A stretch of DNA of 64,000 nucleotides from Bin5 sp965218625 (GTDB lineage Bacteria > Chloroflexota > Anaerolineae > Caldilineales > Caldilineaceae), in NCBI GenBank assembly GCA_965218625.1, contig CBDCLG010000015.1:310001-374000 (forward strand). Reading direction: 5' to 3'. Shown piece after piece: positions 16,409-23,842 of the stretch (its first letter is position 1; the number at the start of each line of letters is the position of its first letter). A model generated the notes under the pieces. That model ran no database searches and was not told where the DNA came from. It saw nothing but the letters and a program-made list of their open reading frames with translations. The position numbers and the translations under genes are program-made.

Positions 16409-17533
16409 ATGACAGAAGCGACCGTCCCTTTGACCGCGCGCGTCGCCTGCGCCGGTTGAGCCTCGAAGCTCCCTCCGGGAGCGTTGTCGCAGGTCGTGCG
16501 ACAGTTGGCAGAGGACTTTCCACAAGCCGAATACCCCGATCTGATAATCGGTCTGGGCAGACCGGACGACGCGGCTGTCTACCGCTTGGATGATAAGCGG
16601 GTCCTGATCCAGACAACCGACTTTTTCACTCCGATCGTTGACGACCCCTGGCTGTACGGATCGATTGCCGCGGCCAACTCGATGAGCGACGTCTTTGCGA
16701 TGGGCGGGGAGGTGCGCGTCTGTCTGAACATCGCGGGATTTCCCGAAGACCTGCCGGCCGAGATCATCGCCGAAATCCTGGCCGGCGGCGCGGCCAAGGT
16801 GCAGGAGGCCGGCGCAGCCATCGCAGGCGGCCATACGGTGACGAATCCTGAGCCGTTCTATGGCCTGAGCGTCACGGGAATGGCCGCGCCCGGTTCGCTG
16901 ATCCGCAAGGGACGGGCGGCCGCGGGCGATTATCTGATGCTGACGAAAGCGCTCGGCACCGGCATCATCACGACGGCAGCCAAGTTGACCGGGACGTCTG
17001 AAGACTCGCAAGCGCGGCAGGCGCGACAGGCGCAGGGAAAGCCGGACCTCGACCCCTCCCATTTGGACAGCGCCATCGCGTCGATGACGCGACTGAACCG
17101 GGCCTCGGCCAAGGCCGGACGGGCCGCTGATGTGCGCAGCGGAACGGACATCACAGGCTACGGGTTGCTCGGCCACGCGGTCGAAATGGCTGCGGCGTCC
17201 TCAGCAGATGCGCCGGTGCGGCTGCAGATCGAGGCGGCGCGCGTCCCGGCCTTACCTGGAGCATTCGACTACATAGGGGCCGGTTACCTCACGCGGGGAA
17301 GTATCCGCAATCCAGAGCATTTTGGCTCCAATGTCGCGGTTGAGGGCAGCGTGTCGGCGGCGCGCAGGACGCTGTTGTGGGAGGCCGAGACGAGCGGGGG
17401 TCTGCTGCTGGCAGTTCCGGCGTCAGCAGTCGGTACGTTTCGCTCAGTCTGTGAGGGGGAAGGGCAGCCCTTCTGGGAAATCGGTCAGGTTGTTCCTGCG
17501 CAGGGGGACGGGCCGGTCATCGAACTTCTGTGA
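16409..17533 (+). CDS. selD: Selenide, water dikinase, selenocysteine-containing (in-frame TGA)
   Basis: 374-residue selenophosphate synthase, which makes selenophosphate from selenide and ATP for selenocysteine and selenouridine synthesis. Most of the chain is canonical: DDAAVYRLDDKRVLIQTTDF, AAANSMSDVFAMGG, AGGHTVTNPEPFYG and GTDITGYGLLGHAVEM. Reading back from the obvious frame, ATG 16409 opens MTEATVPLTARVACAG, then TGA at 16457-16459, then ASKLPPGALSQVVRQL. The TGA is codon 17, exactly the catalytic Cys17 position of E. coli SelD, and Lys20 is kept. It is therefore read as selenocysteine. A conventional call would start after the TGA and lose the active site. AGGA lies upstream. It converges on the DUF898 gene. 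Confidence 0.9.
16457..16486 (+). promoter_or_regulatory. Selenocysteine UGA codon and candidate bacterial SECIS hairpin
   Basis: The TGA at 16457-16459 is followed after eight bases by GCTCCC-TCC-GGGAGC (16468-16482), a perfect 6-base stem. It is extended by partial pairing of CGAA with GTTG, giving a foot at 16464-16486. The loop lies about 15 bases after the TGA, close to the spacing in known bacterial SECIS elements. The loop lacks an obvious leading G, so the match to consensus is incomplete. Confidence 0.6.
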
Positions 17534-17552
17534 ACGCCCATGCTTTGGGCGT
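17534..17552. terminator. Bidirectional hairpin between selD and the DUF898 gene
   Basis: ACGCCCA-TGCTT-TGGGCGT forms a perfect 7-base stem right after the selD stop and just before the end of the converging gene. Its position fits a shared terminator; T-runs are weak. Confidence 0.55.
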
Positions 17553-17557
17553 GGACT

Positions 17558-18739
17558 CTAGGAAGCTGGGCTTGCGTCTTCGTCGTCGGCGCGCTGAAGT
17601 TGCCGGCTCTCCGATTCTTCTTCACCTTCGGTCTTCGTTGTAGTCTGCGGCCGCGCCCACTGCTCGCTGCTCCAGTCACTTCTCTCATCGCCGCTGTAAC
17701 TGTCCGGTTCCTGCCCTGCCAGCGTGGAATAGTCGGCGAAATTATAGTATTCGTCATCATCTTGCGGCAAGGGCCTGCTCGGCTGCGGCGGTGGCTGGGC
17801 ATCGATTTCGTAGCCTCTGTCGGCAGTCCGGAACGTTGAAACGTCCGCTGCGGGCGCTGGATGCAGTGCAGGAGCGCTCTCAGTAATGTCGGGGGCGGGC
17901 GCGGGCGACCGGGCGATCGCGCTGGCAGGCGTCGAAAGCGCGGAGACCGGCGTCTGTGACCGCACTGGCATGGGCGCCAGCGTTCGATTGACCTCCCAGG
18001 CGCGGAAGCGAACGGTAGCCAGGCCCAACAGGGCCAGCCCCAGCAAAGCATAGATTCCCAGCGCGACAACAGCCAGCAGGAGGTCGACCCAGGCTGCGAG
18101 GGAGCCGCTTTGGAGAAGCTCCAATTGTCCGGTCCAGGAAATGTTGGCCAGAAGGCGATCCCACAGCAAAAAGCCCAGAACGGCAGAGGCGGCGATTGCA
18201 ATCACCGTCATGACCCAGTTGATTAACACAGCGACGACATTTTCGCCAGCGCTGCTCTCTACCTGAATCTGCTGGTCAGCCAGCGAGACGTTGGTCAGCA
18301 CCTGGCGGCGCAGGCGGTTGCGGCCCCAATAGTAGTAGAGTCCCAGCGTGAGTGGCGTGAAAAATATAAGCAGCAGCCATTCCCAGAAAATGTCAACTGC
18401 CTTGCCGCGAAAGTCCAAGCGCTGACCATTGGGCAATAGAGTGTGATCGTATTGCCAGCGCAGCATTCTGGTCGAGGAGAAGCCGAGGATGGTGTACAGT
18501 CCCAGGGTGATGAGCGTAAAGAATCCAATGACGACGAACTGCACGAAGACCTCGGCGCCGGAACCGTCGAACTCCAACTGCTGGTCCTCAAAGTAGGTGC
18601 TCTCGGTGATGAGCCGTTGCCAGCGCGCGTATCCCCAGGGCACGTAGATGCCGGCGGTGATGGTGGTCAGGAACGAGATCAGGAGCAGGTTTCCGTAGAC
18701 ATTCGGCCAGCGACCACGAAACTCCAGATTGGTTGGCAT
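17558..18739 (-). CDS. DUF898-family membrane protein with long acidic tail
   Basis: 393 residues. The first ~240 hold repeated membrane units of the DUF898 (YjgN-like) type: EFRGRWPNVYGNLLLISFLT, TITAGIYVPWGYARWQRL, FFTLITLGLYTILGFSSTRM and FFTPLTLGLYYYWGRNRLRR. They alternate hydrophobic helices with basic turns, then two more helices follow. The last ~130 residues are Pro-, Ser-, Glu- and Asp-rich and probably disordered and cytoplasmic. ATG 18739 has AAGGA about eight bases upstream. Function of the family is unknown. It ends opposite selD and shows no functional link to its neighbours. Confidence 0.75.
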   Translation of the reverse strand: MPTNLEFRGRWPNVYGNLLLISFLTTITAGIYVPWGYARWQRLITESTYFEDQQLEFDGSGAEVFVQFVVIGFFTLITLGLYTILGFSSTRMLRWQYDHTLLPNGQRLDFRGKAVDIFWEWLLLIFFTPLTLGLYYYWGRNRLRRQVLTNVSLADQQIQVESSAGENVVAVLINWVMTVIAIAASAVLGFLLWDRLLANISWTGQLELLQSGSLAAWVDLLLAVVALGIYALLGLALLGLATVRFRAWEVNRTLAPMPVRSQTPVSALSTPASAIARSPAPAPDITESAPALHPAPAADVSTFRTADRGYEIDAQPPPQPSRPLPQDDDEYYNFADYSTLAGQEPDSYSGDERSDWSSEQWARPQTTTKTEGEEESESRQLQRADDEDASPAS

Positions 18740-18885
18740 GGCGGAATCCTTCCGTTTTGGGGCAACAGCTATCGTCTTTCCAGGGCACCGTTCTGGCTAT
18801 GATCTGAGTATAGCCCAGGCGCGCGCACATGACAAAGCGCCCTGCGATTTCCAGCTGATGCGCGCTGCAGGTCACGCATAAGGCA

Positions 18886-20091
18886 TCAGATCACGCCGCT
18901 CTCGCGCAGTGAATCGATCTTCTCTGGCGTCAGCGCCAGTTTTTCCCGCAGCACCTCATCGGTATGTTCCCCCAGTAGGGGCGGCGGCCGGAAAATCTGG
19001 GGTGGCGACCTGTCCAGCTTGGGCACTGGCCCGATCAGGGGGATCTTGTCCCCGTTGCCGTCTGTGATTGTTTGCACGACCTGGCGGTGTTGGGCTTGTG
19101 GCGAATCGAGCGCGGTGGGAATGTCGTTGACCGGGCCGCAGGGAACGCCCGCCGCGCGCAGGCGTCCGATCCATTCACTCGTGGTCCGGGTGTGGAAGTG
19201 GGAGGACAGGACGGGAACGAGCGCATCGCGATGTTGCACGCGGGCAGGATTGGTGGCGAATCGTGGGTCGTCGGACCAGGAAGATTCGCCGACCGCTTGT
19301 GCCAGGGCGGCAAACTGGTTGTCGTTGCCGACGGCCAGCATCAGGTGGCCGTCGGCGGTAGCAAATGTCTGATAGGGCACGACCGTACCGTGCGCGTTGC
19401 CGTAGCGAAGAGGCGGTTCGCCGGACAGCAGGAAGCTGCTGGCGACATTGGCAAGCCAGCTCAGCTGTGTGTCATAGAGCGCAATGTCGATTTGCTGGCC
19501 CTCGCCGGTGCGCGCGCGATGCTGGAGGGCGCTGAGAATGGCCACGGCCGCGTGCAGGCCGGCGGTGATGTCGGCGATGGCGACGCCCACCTTGTACGGT
19601 TCGCCGTCCGTGCCCGCCGTCGTGGGGCCCGTGATGCTCATGATCCCGCCCTGCGCCTGGATCACGGTATCGTAGCCGGGGAGAGCGTGGTCGGGGCCGC
19701 TCTGCCCGTAACCGGTAATGGCGCAGTAGATGAGACCGGGGTTGTCGGCCCGCAGGCTTTCGCAGCCCAAACCGAGCCGCTCCATGCCCCCGGCCTTGAA
19801 GTTTTCCACAACCACGTCGGCCTGCGCGGCCAACTGTCGGAAAATCGTCCGCCCGGCCTGTGCCTTCAGGTCAAGGGTGAGGCTGCGCTTGTTGCGGTTG
19901 GCGCAAAGAAAGTAGGCGCTCTGGCCGCCGGCGGTGAAGGGTGGGCCCCAATGACGGGAGTCGTCGCCGCGGCCAGGTTGCTCTACCTTTATGACCTCAG
20001 CGCCGAAATCGCCGAGTGTCATCGTGGCATACGGGCCAGCGAGGACGCGCGACAGGTCGAGAACTGTAATGTGTGACAGAGCTTGGGGCAT
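18886..20091 (-). CDS. CaiB/BaiF (family III) CoA-transferase
   Basis: 401-residue cytosolic enzyme moving CoA between carboxylic acids. N-terminal ITVLDLSRVLAGPYATMTLG and EVIKVEQPGRGDDSRHWGPP are family hallmarks. Asp174 in VGVAIADITAG is the expected catalytic aspartate that forms the acyl-anhydride intermediate. C-terminal GPVNDIPTALDSPQAQHR and LGEHTDEVLREKLAL complete the fold. Start at ATG 20091. The acid substrate cannot be assigned, and neighbours (Uma2-like protein, DUF898) do not help. Confidence 0.92.
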   Translation of the reverse strand: MPQALSHITVLDLSRVLAGPYATMTLGDFGAEVIKVEQPGRGDDSRHWGPPFTAGGQSAYFLCANRNKRSLTLDLKAQAGRTIFRQLAAQADVVVENFKAGGMERLGLGCESLRADNPGLIYCAITGYGQSGPDHALPGYDTVIQAQGGIMSITGPTTAGTDGEPYKVGVAIADITAGLHAAVAILSALQHRARTGEGQQIDIALYDTQLSWLANVASSFLLSGEPPLRYGNAHGTVVPYQTFATADGHLMLAVGNDNQFAALAQAVGESSWSDDPRFATNPARVQHRDALVPVLSSHFHTRTTSEWIGRLRAAGVPCGPVNDIPTALDSPQAQHRQVVQTITDGNGDKIPLIGPVPKLDRSPPQIFRPPPLLGEHTDEVLREKLALTPEKIDSLRESGVI

Positions 20092-20142
20092 GGGACAAGC
20101 GATGCGCGGCCAGGGTTAGGAGTGCGGCGATTGAGCGGGCGC

Positions 20143-20706
20143 TCAGAATGTGAAAAGCTCTTCGATGGGGAGCGTGAAACCGTTCAGGGGGCCGGCGCCG
20201 CTGAGCGTATCGCCGCGGCGCAAGGCGCTGCGCTGCGCAGGCGAACGGTAGACGAAAACGGTCTCCTCTGATGGATCGACGAGCCAGAACTCACCGACGG
20301 CGACCGAAAAGTAATCAACGATCTTCTCGTTTATCTCCGGCCAGCGGTCGGTCGGCGAGAGGATTTCCACAACCAGGTTGGGCGCCACTTCACTGAAACC
20401 GGTGGAAGGGCCATCAGGCCGTCTTCTCTTCGACCAGAAGGCTATATCAGCAGCACGAATTCGGTCAGGATCGCGCCGGATGTAGATGCCGACCTCTCCC
20501 CCCATTACCCAACCGGCCTCGGTGTCCCGGCCAAATTGGTACAAGAAAGAAATAAGCCTGGACGCAAGGAATCCGTGTCTTTCGCCGGTTGGGCTCATCC
20601 TTACGATAACTCCATCGATGAGTTCGCAGGGGCCGATATCACCCATTGCCAGGAGCTGTTCGCCGGTGATGAGTCTGGTTGCTGTCTGGACGGGCTGGGT
20701 TGTCAT
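20143..20706 (-). CDS. Uma2/DUF820-family putative restriction-endonuclease-fold protein
   Basis: 187 residues with the PD-(D/E)xK-like Uma2 core: CELIDGVIVRMSPTGERHG, GEVGIYIRRDPDRIRAADIA with the conserved Asp, PNLVVEILSPTDRWPEINEK with the catalytic Glu, and VGEFWLVDPSEETVFVYR. These proteins occur in many copies in cyanobacteria and Chloroflexota and their biological role is unsettled. ATG 20706 is preceded by GGACAGGAAG. An upstream in-frame ATG at 20754 would add 16 residues. The gene lies downstream of a repeat-containing intergenic region. Confidence 0.8.
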   Translation of the reverse strand: MTTQPVQTATRLITGEQLLAMGDIGPCELIDGVIVRMSPTGERHGFLASRLISFLYQFGRDTEAGWVMGGEVGIYIRRDPDRIRAADIAFWSKRRRPDGPSTGFSEVAPNLVVEILSPTDRWPEINEKIVDYFSVAVGEFWLVDPSEETVFVYRSPAQRSALRRGDTLSGAGPLNGFTLPIEELFTF

Positions 20707-21272
20707 TCTTCCTGTCCGCGGATTCCTTGCGACGCGTGCATCAGATATGCGCACATAGCGCGACGCTGTTTCGGCTTCGTCAGGCAGTATAGCATAGGTA
20801 CTCGCGATCGCCGGTGGCGCCCGCCGATGGTGGCCGGTGGTCAGAGGTCAGTGGCCGGTGGTCAGTTGCCGGTTACCGGAGGTCGGTTATCAGGCGATCC
20901 GGGCATTCGCGGGAACTTTGGCACTTGTGAATCATGCAAAAGGGACAGTTCAAGACGCGGGGTCGCGCGGCGGTGTGCGGGAGAACCCGGGCAAGCGCAA
21001 GGCCTGCCGCTACGACGAGCGCAGGAAGAGCGAGGGTCCATTTGGAGCGCGAACGGCGGGTTCTGGCCATACGCGAATTCAACACGAAAAGGATGCATCA
21101 CATAATTTGGCAATCATGCGCCATTCACTTTAACCTGAGCGTGTCTCGACGCAGCGGCACGATCTGCCGGCGTTAGTGGCGGAGGTAAAGGCCACCTCGC
21201 CTCCGCCTGAGATGGCAACCGTGCCGGGTCGTCAGACAAACAACCAGAGTTCATCAGCGAAAGGAATCTCCT
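20707..21272. other. Gene-free region between the Uma2-like gene and cyclophilin
   Basis: 566 bases. It holds a short GGTGG-rich tandem repeat (20830-20871) and otherwise no coding pattern that I recognise in either direction. The last 30 bases carry the cyclophilin ribosome binding site (AAGGA). Confidence 0.5.
20830..20871. repeat. Short tandem repeat, 21-base unit
   Basis: Two units start with GTGGCCGGTGGTCAG at 20830 and 20851, and degenerate copies continue to about 20890. Similar CAGTGGTCAGTGG-like words recur in several other intergenic gaps of the window (40481-40497, 50316-50347, 53940-53965). Confidence 0.7.
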
Positions 21273-21752
21273 GTGAAGCAGTATTCATCTCCGCCGGCGA
21301 TGCAGATCGACGAGTCGAAGAGTTATACGGCGACGATCCAGACAAACCGGGGCGATATCGTGATCGACCTGCACGCGGACAAAGCGCCGCGGACGGTCAA
21401 CAACTTTGTGGCGCTGGCGCGCGATGGTTTCTATGACGGCGTCAAATTTCACCGCGTGATCGCGGACTTCATGATCCAGGGGGGCGACCCTGCCGGCAGC
21501 GGAAGCGGCGGCCCCGGCTACCGATTCGGCGACGAGTTCCACCCGGAGCTGCGGCATGACGGTCCCGGCGTTCTGAGCATGGCCAATGCCGGCGCGAATA
21601 CGAACGGCAGCCAGTTCTTCATCACGCATGGCGCGACCAATTGGCTGGACAACAAGCACTCCGTCTTCGGCAGGGTGCGGAGCGGACAGGATGTGGTTGA
21701 TGCAATCCAGCAAGGGGACGTGATGGAGAGTGTCAGTATCGAGGAAAGTTGA
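21273..21752 (+). CDS. Peptidyl-prolyl cis-trans isomerase, cyclophilin type
   Basis: 159 residues, compact bacterial cyclophilin that speeds proline isomerisation in protein folding. Core motifs: YTATIQTNRGDIVIDLHADK, FHRVIADFMIQGGDPAGSG with the catalytic Arg, LSMANAGANTNGSQFFITHG and KHSVFGRVRSGQDVVDAIQ. No signal peptide, so cytosolic. Start at GTG 21273 with AAGGA eight bases upstream. Converges with an ABC exporter operon, separated by a strong hairpin. Confidence 0.95.
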   Translation: MKQYSSPPAMQIDESKSYTATIQTNRGDIVIDLHADKAPRTVNNFVALARDGFYDGVKFHRVIADFMIQGGDPAGSGSGGPGYRFGDEFHPELRHDGPGVLSMANAGANTNGSQFFITHGATNWLDNKHSVFGRVRSGQDVVDAIQQGDVMESVSIEES

Positions 21753-21780
21753 GGCAGGAAAACGAAAGACAGGAAGAGGG

Positions 21781-21825
21781 GACGGTGGATCGCGGTGCAG
21801 GCCGACCACGCCGCGATCCACCGTC
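21781..21825. terminator. Strong bidirectional hairpin between cyclophilin and ABC exporter
   Basis: GACGGTGGATCGCGG (21781-21795) and CCGCGATCCACCGTC (21811-21825) are perfect 15-base arms with a 15-base loop, placed 28 bases after the cyclophilin stop and four bases from the stop of the converging ABC gene. TTCTC follows on the plus strand. A shared terminator is the natural reading. Confidence 0.75.
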
Positions 21826-21828
21826 TTC

Positions 21829-23841
21829 TCAGTTCAAAGCGTAGTTCCTGGCGCGCGGATCGCTCTCCACTGCCCACTGCATCGTGTACAAATGGTGGTA
21901 GCGGCCGCGGCGCGCCAGCAGATCTTCGTGGCTACCTTCCTCAAGCACGCGCCCCTGGTCGAGGACAACGATCTTGTCCGAATTGACAATTGTATTCAGG
22001 CGATGGGCGATGACAAAGCTGGTGCGCCCCTTAAGCAGGCGTTCCAACCCGGCCTGAATCTGGCGCTCCGTCGTCGTGTCGATTGAACTGGTGGCCTCGT
22101 CCAGAATCAGGATGCGGGGATCGGCCAGCAATGCGCGGGCGAACGAGACGATCTGGCGCTGACCAACGCTGAGATTCACGCCGTTTTCGCCCACTTCGGT
22201 TTCATAGCCCTTCGACAACTTGCGAATAAACTCGTCGGCGCCGACGGCGACGGTCGCGGCTTCCACCTCGGCGTTGGTTGCGCCAAGCCGTCCATAGCGA
22301 ATGTTGTCGCGGATGGTTCCGTCGAAGAGGAAAGTATCCTGCAGGACGATGCCGAGTTGGGCGCGCAGGCTGGCTTGGGTTACATCGCGCACGTCGTGAC
22401 CATCGATACGCACGGCGCCGCCAGTAACGTCAAAGAAGCGGGCGATGAGGCGAATGACCGTGCTCTTGCCGGCGCCGGTCTCGCCGACGAGGGCGATACG
22501 CTCCCCCGGCTCGGCGCTGATCGTCACGCCCTGCAGCACCGGCTCGTCTTCCTTGTAATTGAATTGAACATCGTCCAGCACGACCCGGCCTTCGATCGGC
22601 GGCAAGGCTTCAGCGTGGTGCGCATCCTGAAGATCCGGCTCTGTGTCGAGGAGTGCGAAGAGGCGCTCGCTGGCCGCCATCGCGGCCTGGAATGTGTAGT
22701 AGCGCCGCGAGAGCTCGCGAATCGGATCAAAGAATCGTTCCACCCAGATCACGAAGGCGGCGAACACGCCGGCGGTCACCTGGTCCCCGAGGATCAGCCA
22801 GCCGCCGACGCCGACGACCAGTGCAGTAGCTAACGAGCCGATGAAATCGACGCCGGGGAAGAAGAAGGCGGCAAGTTGTGTCGTCCTCACATTGGCGTCG
22901 AAATAGGAGCGGTTGAGATCGTCGAAGTGTCGGGCGTTGGCCCCTTCGCGGGCGAAACTCTTGGTCACGCGAATGCCGGTGATCGACTCGTTGAGAAAGC
23001 CATTGATCAGCGACAGGCGCTGGCGGGCGGCGCGATAGGCCTGGCGCACGTAGCGGCGAAAGTAGTTGGTCAACGCGATCATCATGGGCAGGACTGCGAA
23101 GGTTACCAGCGCCAGCTGCCAGTTCAGGAACAGCATGGCGATTACGATCCCGATCAGGATGAAGGCGGAGCGGGCCAGCCCCGTGATCGACCAGGTGACG
23201 AAATCCTGCAACACGCTGACATCGCTGATGAGACGGCTCATCAGGCGGCCCACGCTATAGTCGTTGAAAAAGCCGAGCGAGAGCGTGTGCAGGTGGCGGA
23301 AGAGCTGGCTGCGGAGGTCGGTGACGATGCGCGTGCCGGCGTAAGCCATGACGGTGAGGTGGGCCCGACTTGTAATCCACTCGAGCGCGATCGCGGCCAG
23401 GAAGAGGAATGTCCAGAAACGCAGAGTGCCCACGTTGCCGGCGCGGATGCCTTCGTCAATCGCTCGCTGTATCATCCATGGGGTGCCTACGCTCATCAGC
23501 GCACTAACGACGATCAGGATTACCGAAACGATAAACTCGCGCTTATAGACGCCCACATAGACCATGAGGCGCTTGACCAGGCGGCTATCGTAGGTCTTCT
23601 CCTGCGCCTCCTCTTCGTCCGGCAAAAGGTCCTGAATTCTGCGTTCGCGGCGCAGTCTTTCCTGTTCCATTGCGGAAAGGCTGTTTTCCCTGCCCGCCCG
23701 TGTTGCCTGTTCCCGGCCGAACGCGTCGCGCTGGCGCGGCAGCTTTTCGATCAGTTCATGCTCCGCGCTCGGCGGGGCAGAGAGGTCACCTCTTCCATTT
23801 TGCGTCTGGGCAGTCGTGTAGCTGCCGTTGGCGTTGCTCAC
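21829..23841 (-). CDS. Heterodimeric ABC exporter, catalytic-site half
   Basis: 670-residue fused permease/ATPase. About 80 polar residues precede six transmembrane helices (from YVGVYKREFIVSVILIVVSA), then the ATPase: Walker A GETGAGKST, Q-loop VLQDTFLFDGT, signature LSVGQRQI, Walker B ILILDEATSSID with the catalytic Glu, and H-loop VIAHRLNTI. GTG 23841 begins one base after the stop of the partner gene with GGGAG upstream, so the two are co-translated. The full Walker B glutamate here and its loss in the partner fit an asymmetric heterodimer. Substrate unknown. Confidence 0.92.
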   Translation of the reverse strand: MSNANGSYTTAQTQNGRGDLSAPPSAEHELIEKLPRQRDAFGREQATRAGRENSLSAMEQERLRRERRIQDLLPDEEEAQEKTYDSRLVKRLMVYVGVYKREFIVSVILIVVSALMSVGTPWMIQRAIDEGIRAGNVGTLRFWTFLFLAAIALEWITSRAHLTVMAYAGTRIVTDLRSQLFRHLHTLSLGFFNDYSVGRLMSRLISDVSVLQDFVTWSITGLARSAFILIGIVIAMLFLNWQLALVTFAVLPMMIALTNYFRRYVRQAYRAARQRLSLINGFLNESITGIRVTKSFAREGANARHFDDLNRSYFDANVRTTQLAAFFFPGVDFIGSLATALVVGVGGWLILGDQVTAGVFAAFVIWVERFFDPIRELSRRYYTFQAAMAASERLFALLDTEPDLQDAHHAEALPPIEGRVVLDDVQFNYKEDEPVLQGVTISAEPGERIALVGETGAGKSTVIRLIARFFDVTGGAVRIDGHDVRDVTQASLRAQLGIVLQDTFLFDGTIRDNIRYGRLGATNAEVEAATVAVGADEFIRKLSKGYETEVGENGVNLSVGQRQIVSFARALLADPRILILDEATSSIDTTTERQIQAGLERLLKGRTSFVIAHRLNTIVNSDKIVVLDQGRVLEEGSHEDLLARRGRYHHLYTMQWAVESDPRARNYALN

Positions 23842-23842
23842 C

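Noticed and set aside
16484..17533. selD as a short gene beginning after the TGA
   Set aside because: This start omits the conserved N-terminal motif including the catalytic residue; the upstream in-frame codons match SelD on both sides of the TGA.
20830..20890. CRISPR-like array
   Set aside because: Units are about 21 bases, contiguous and degenerate, with no spacers and no cas genes.
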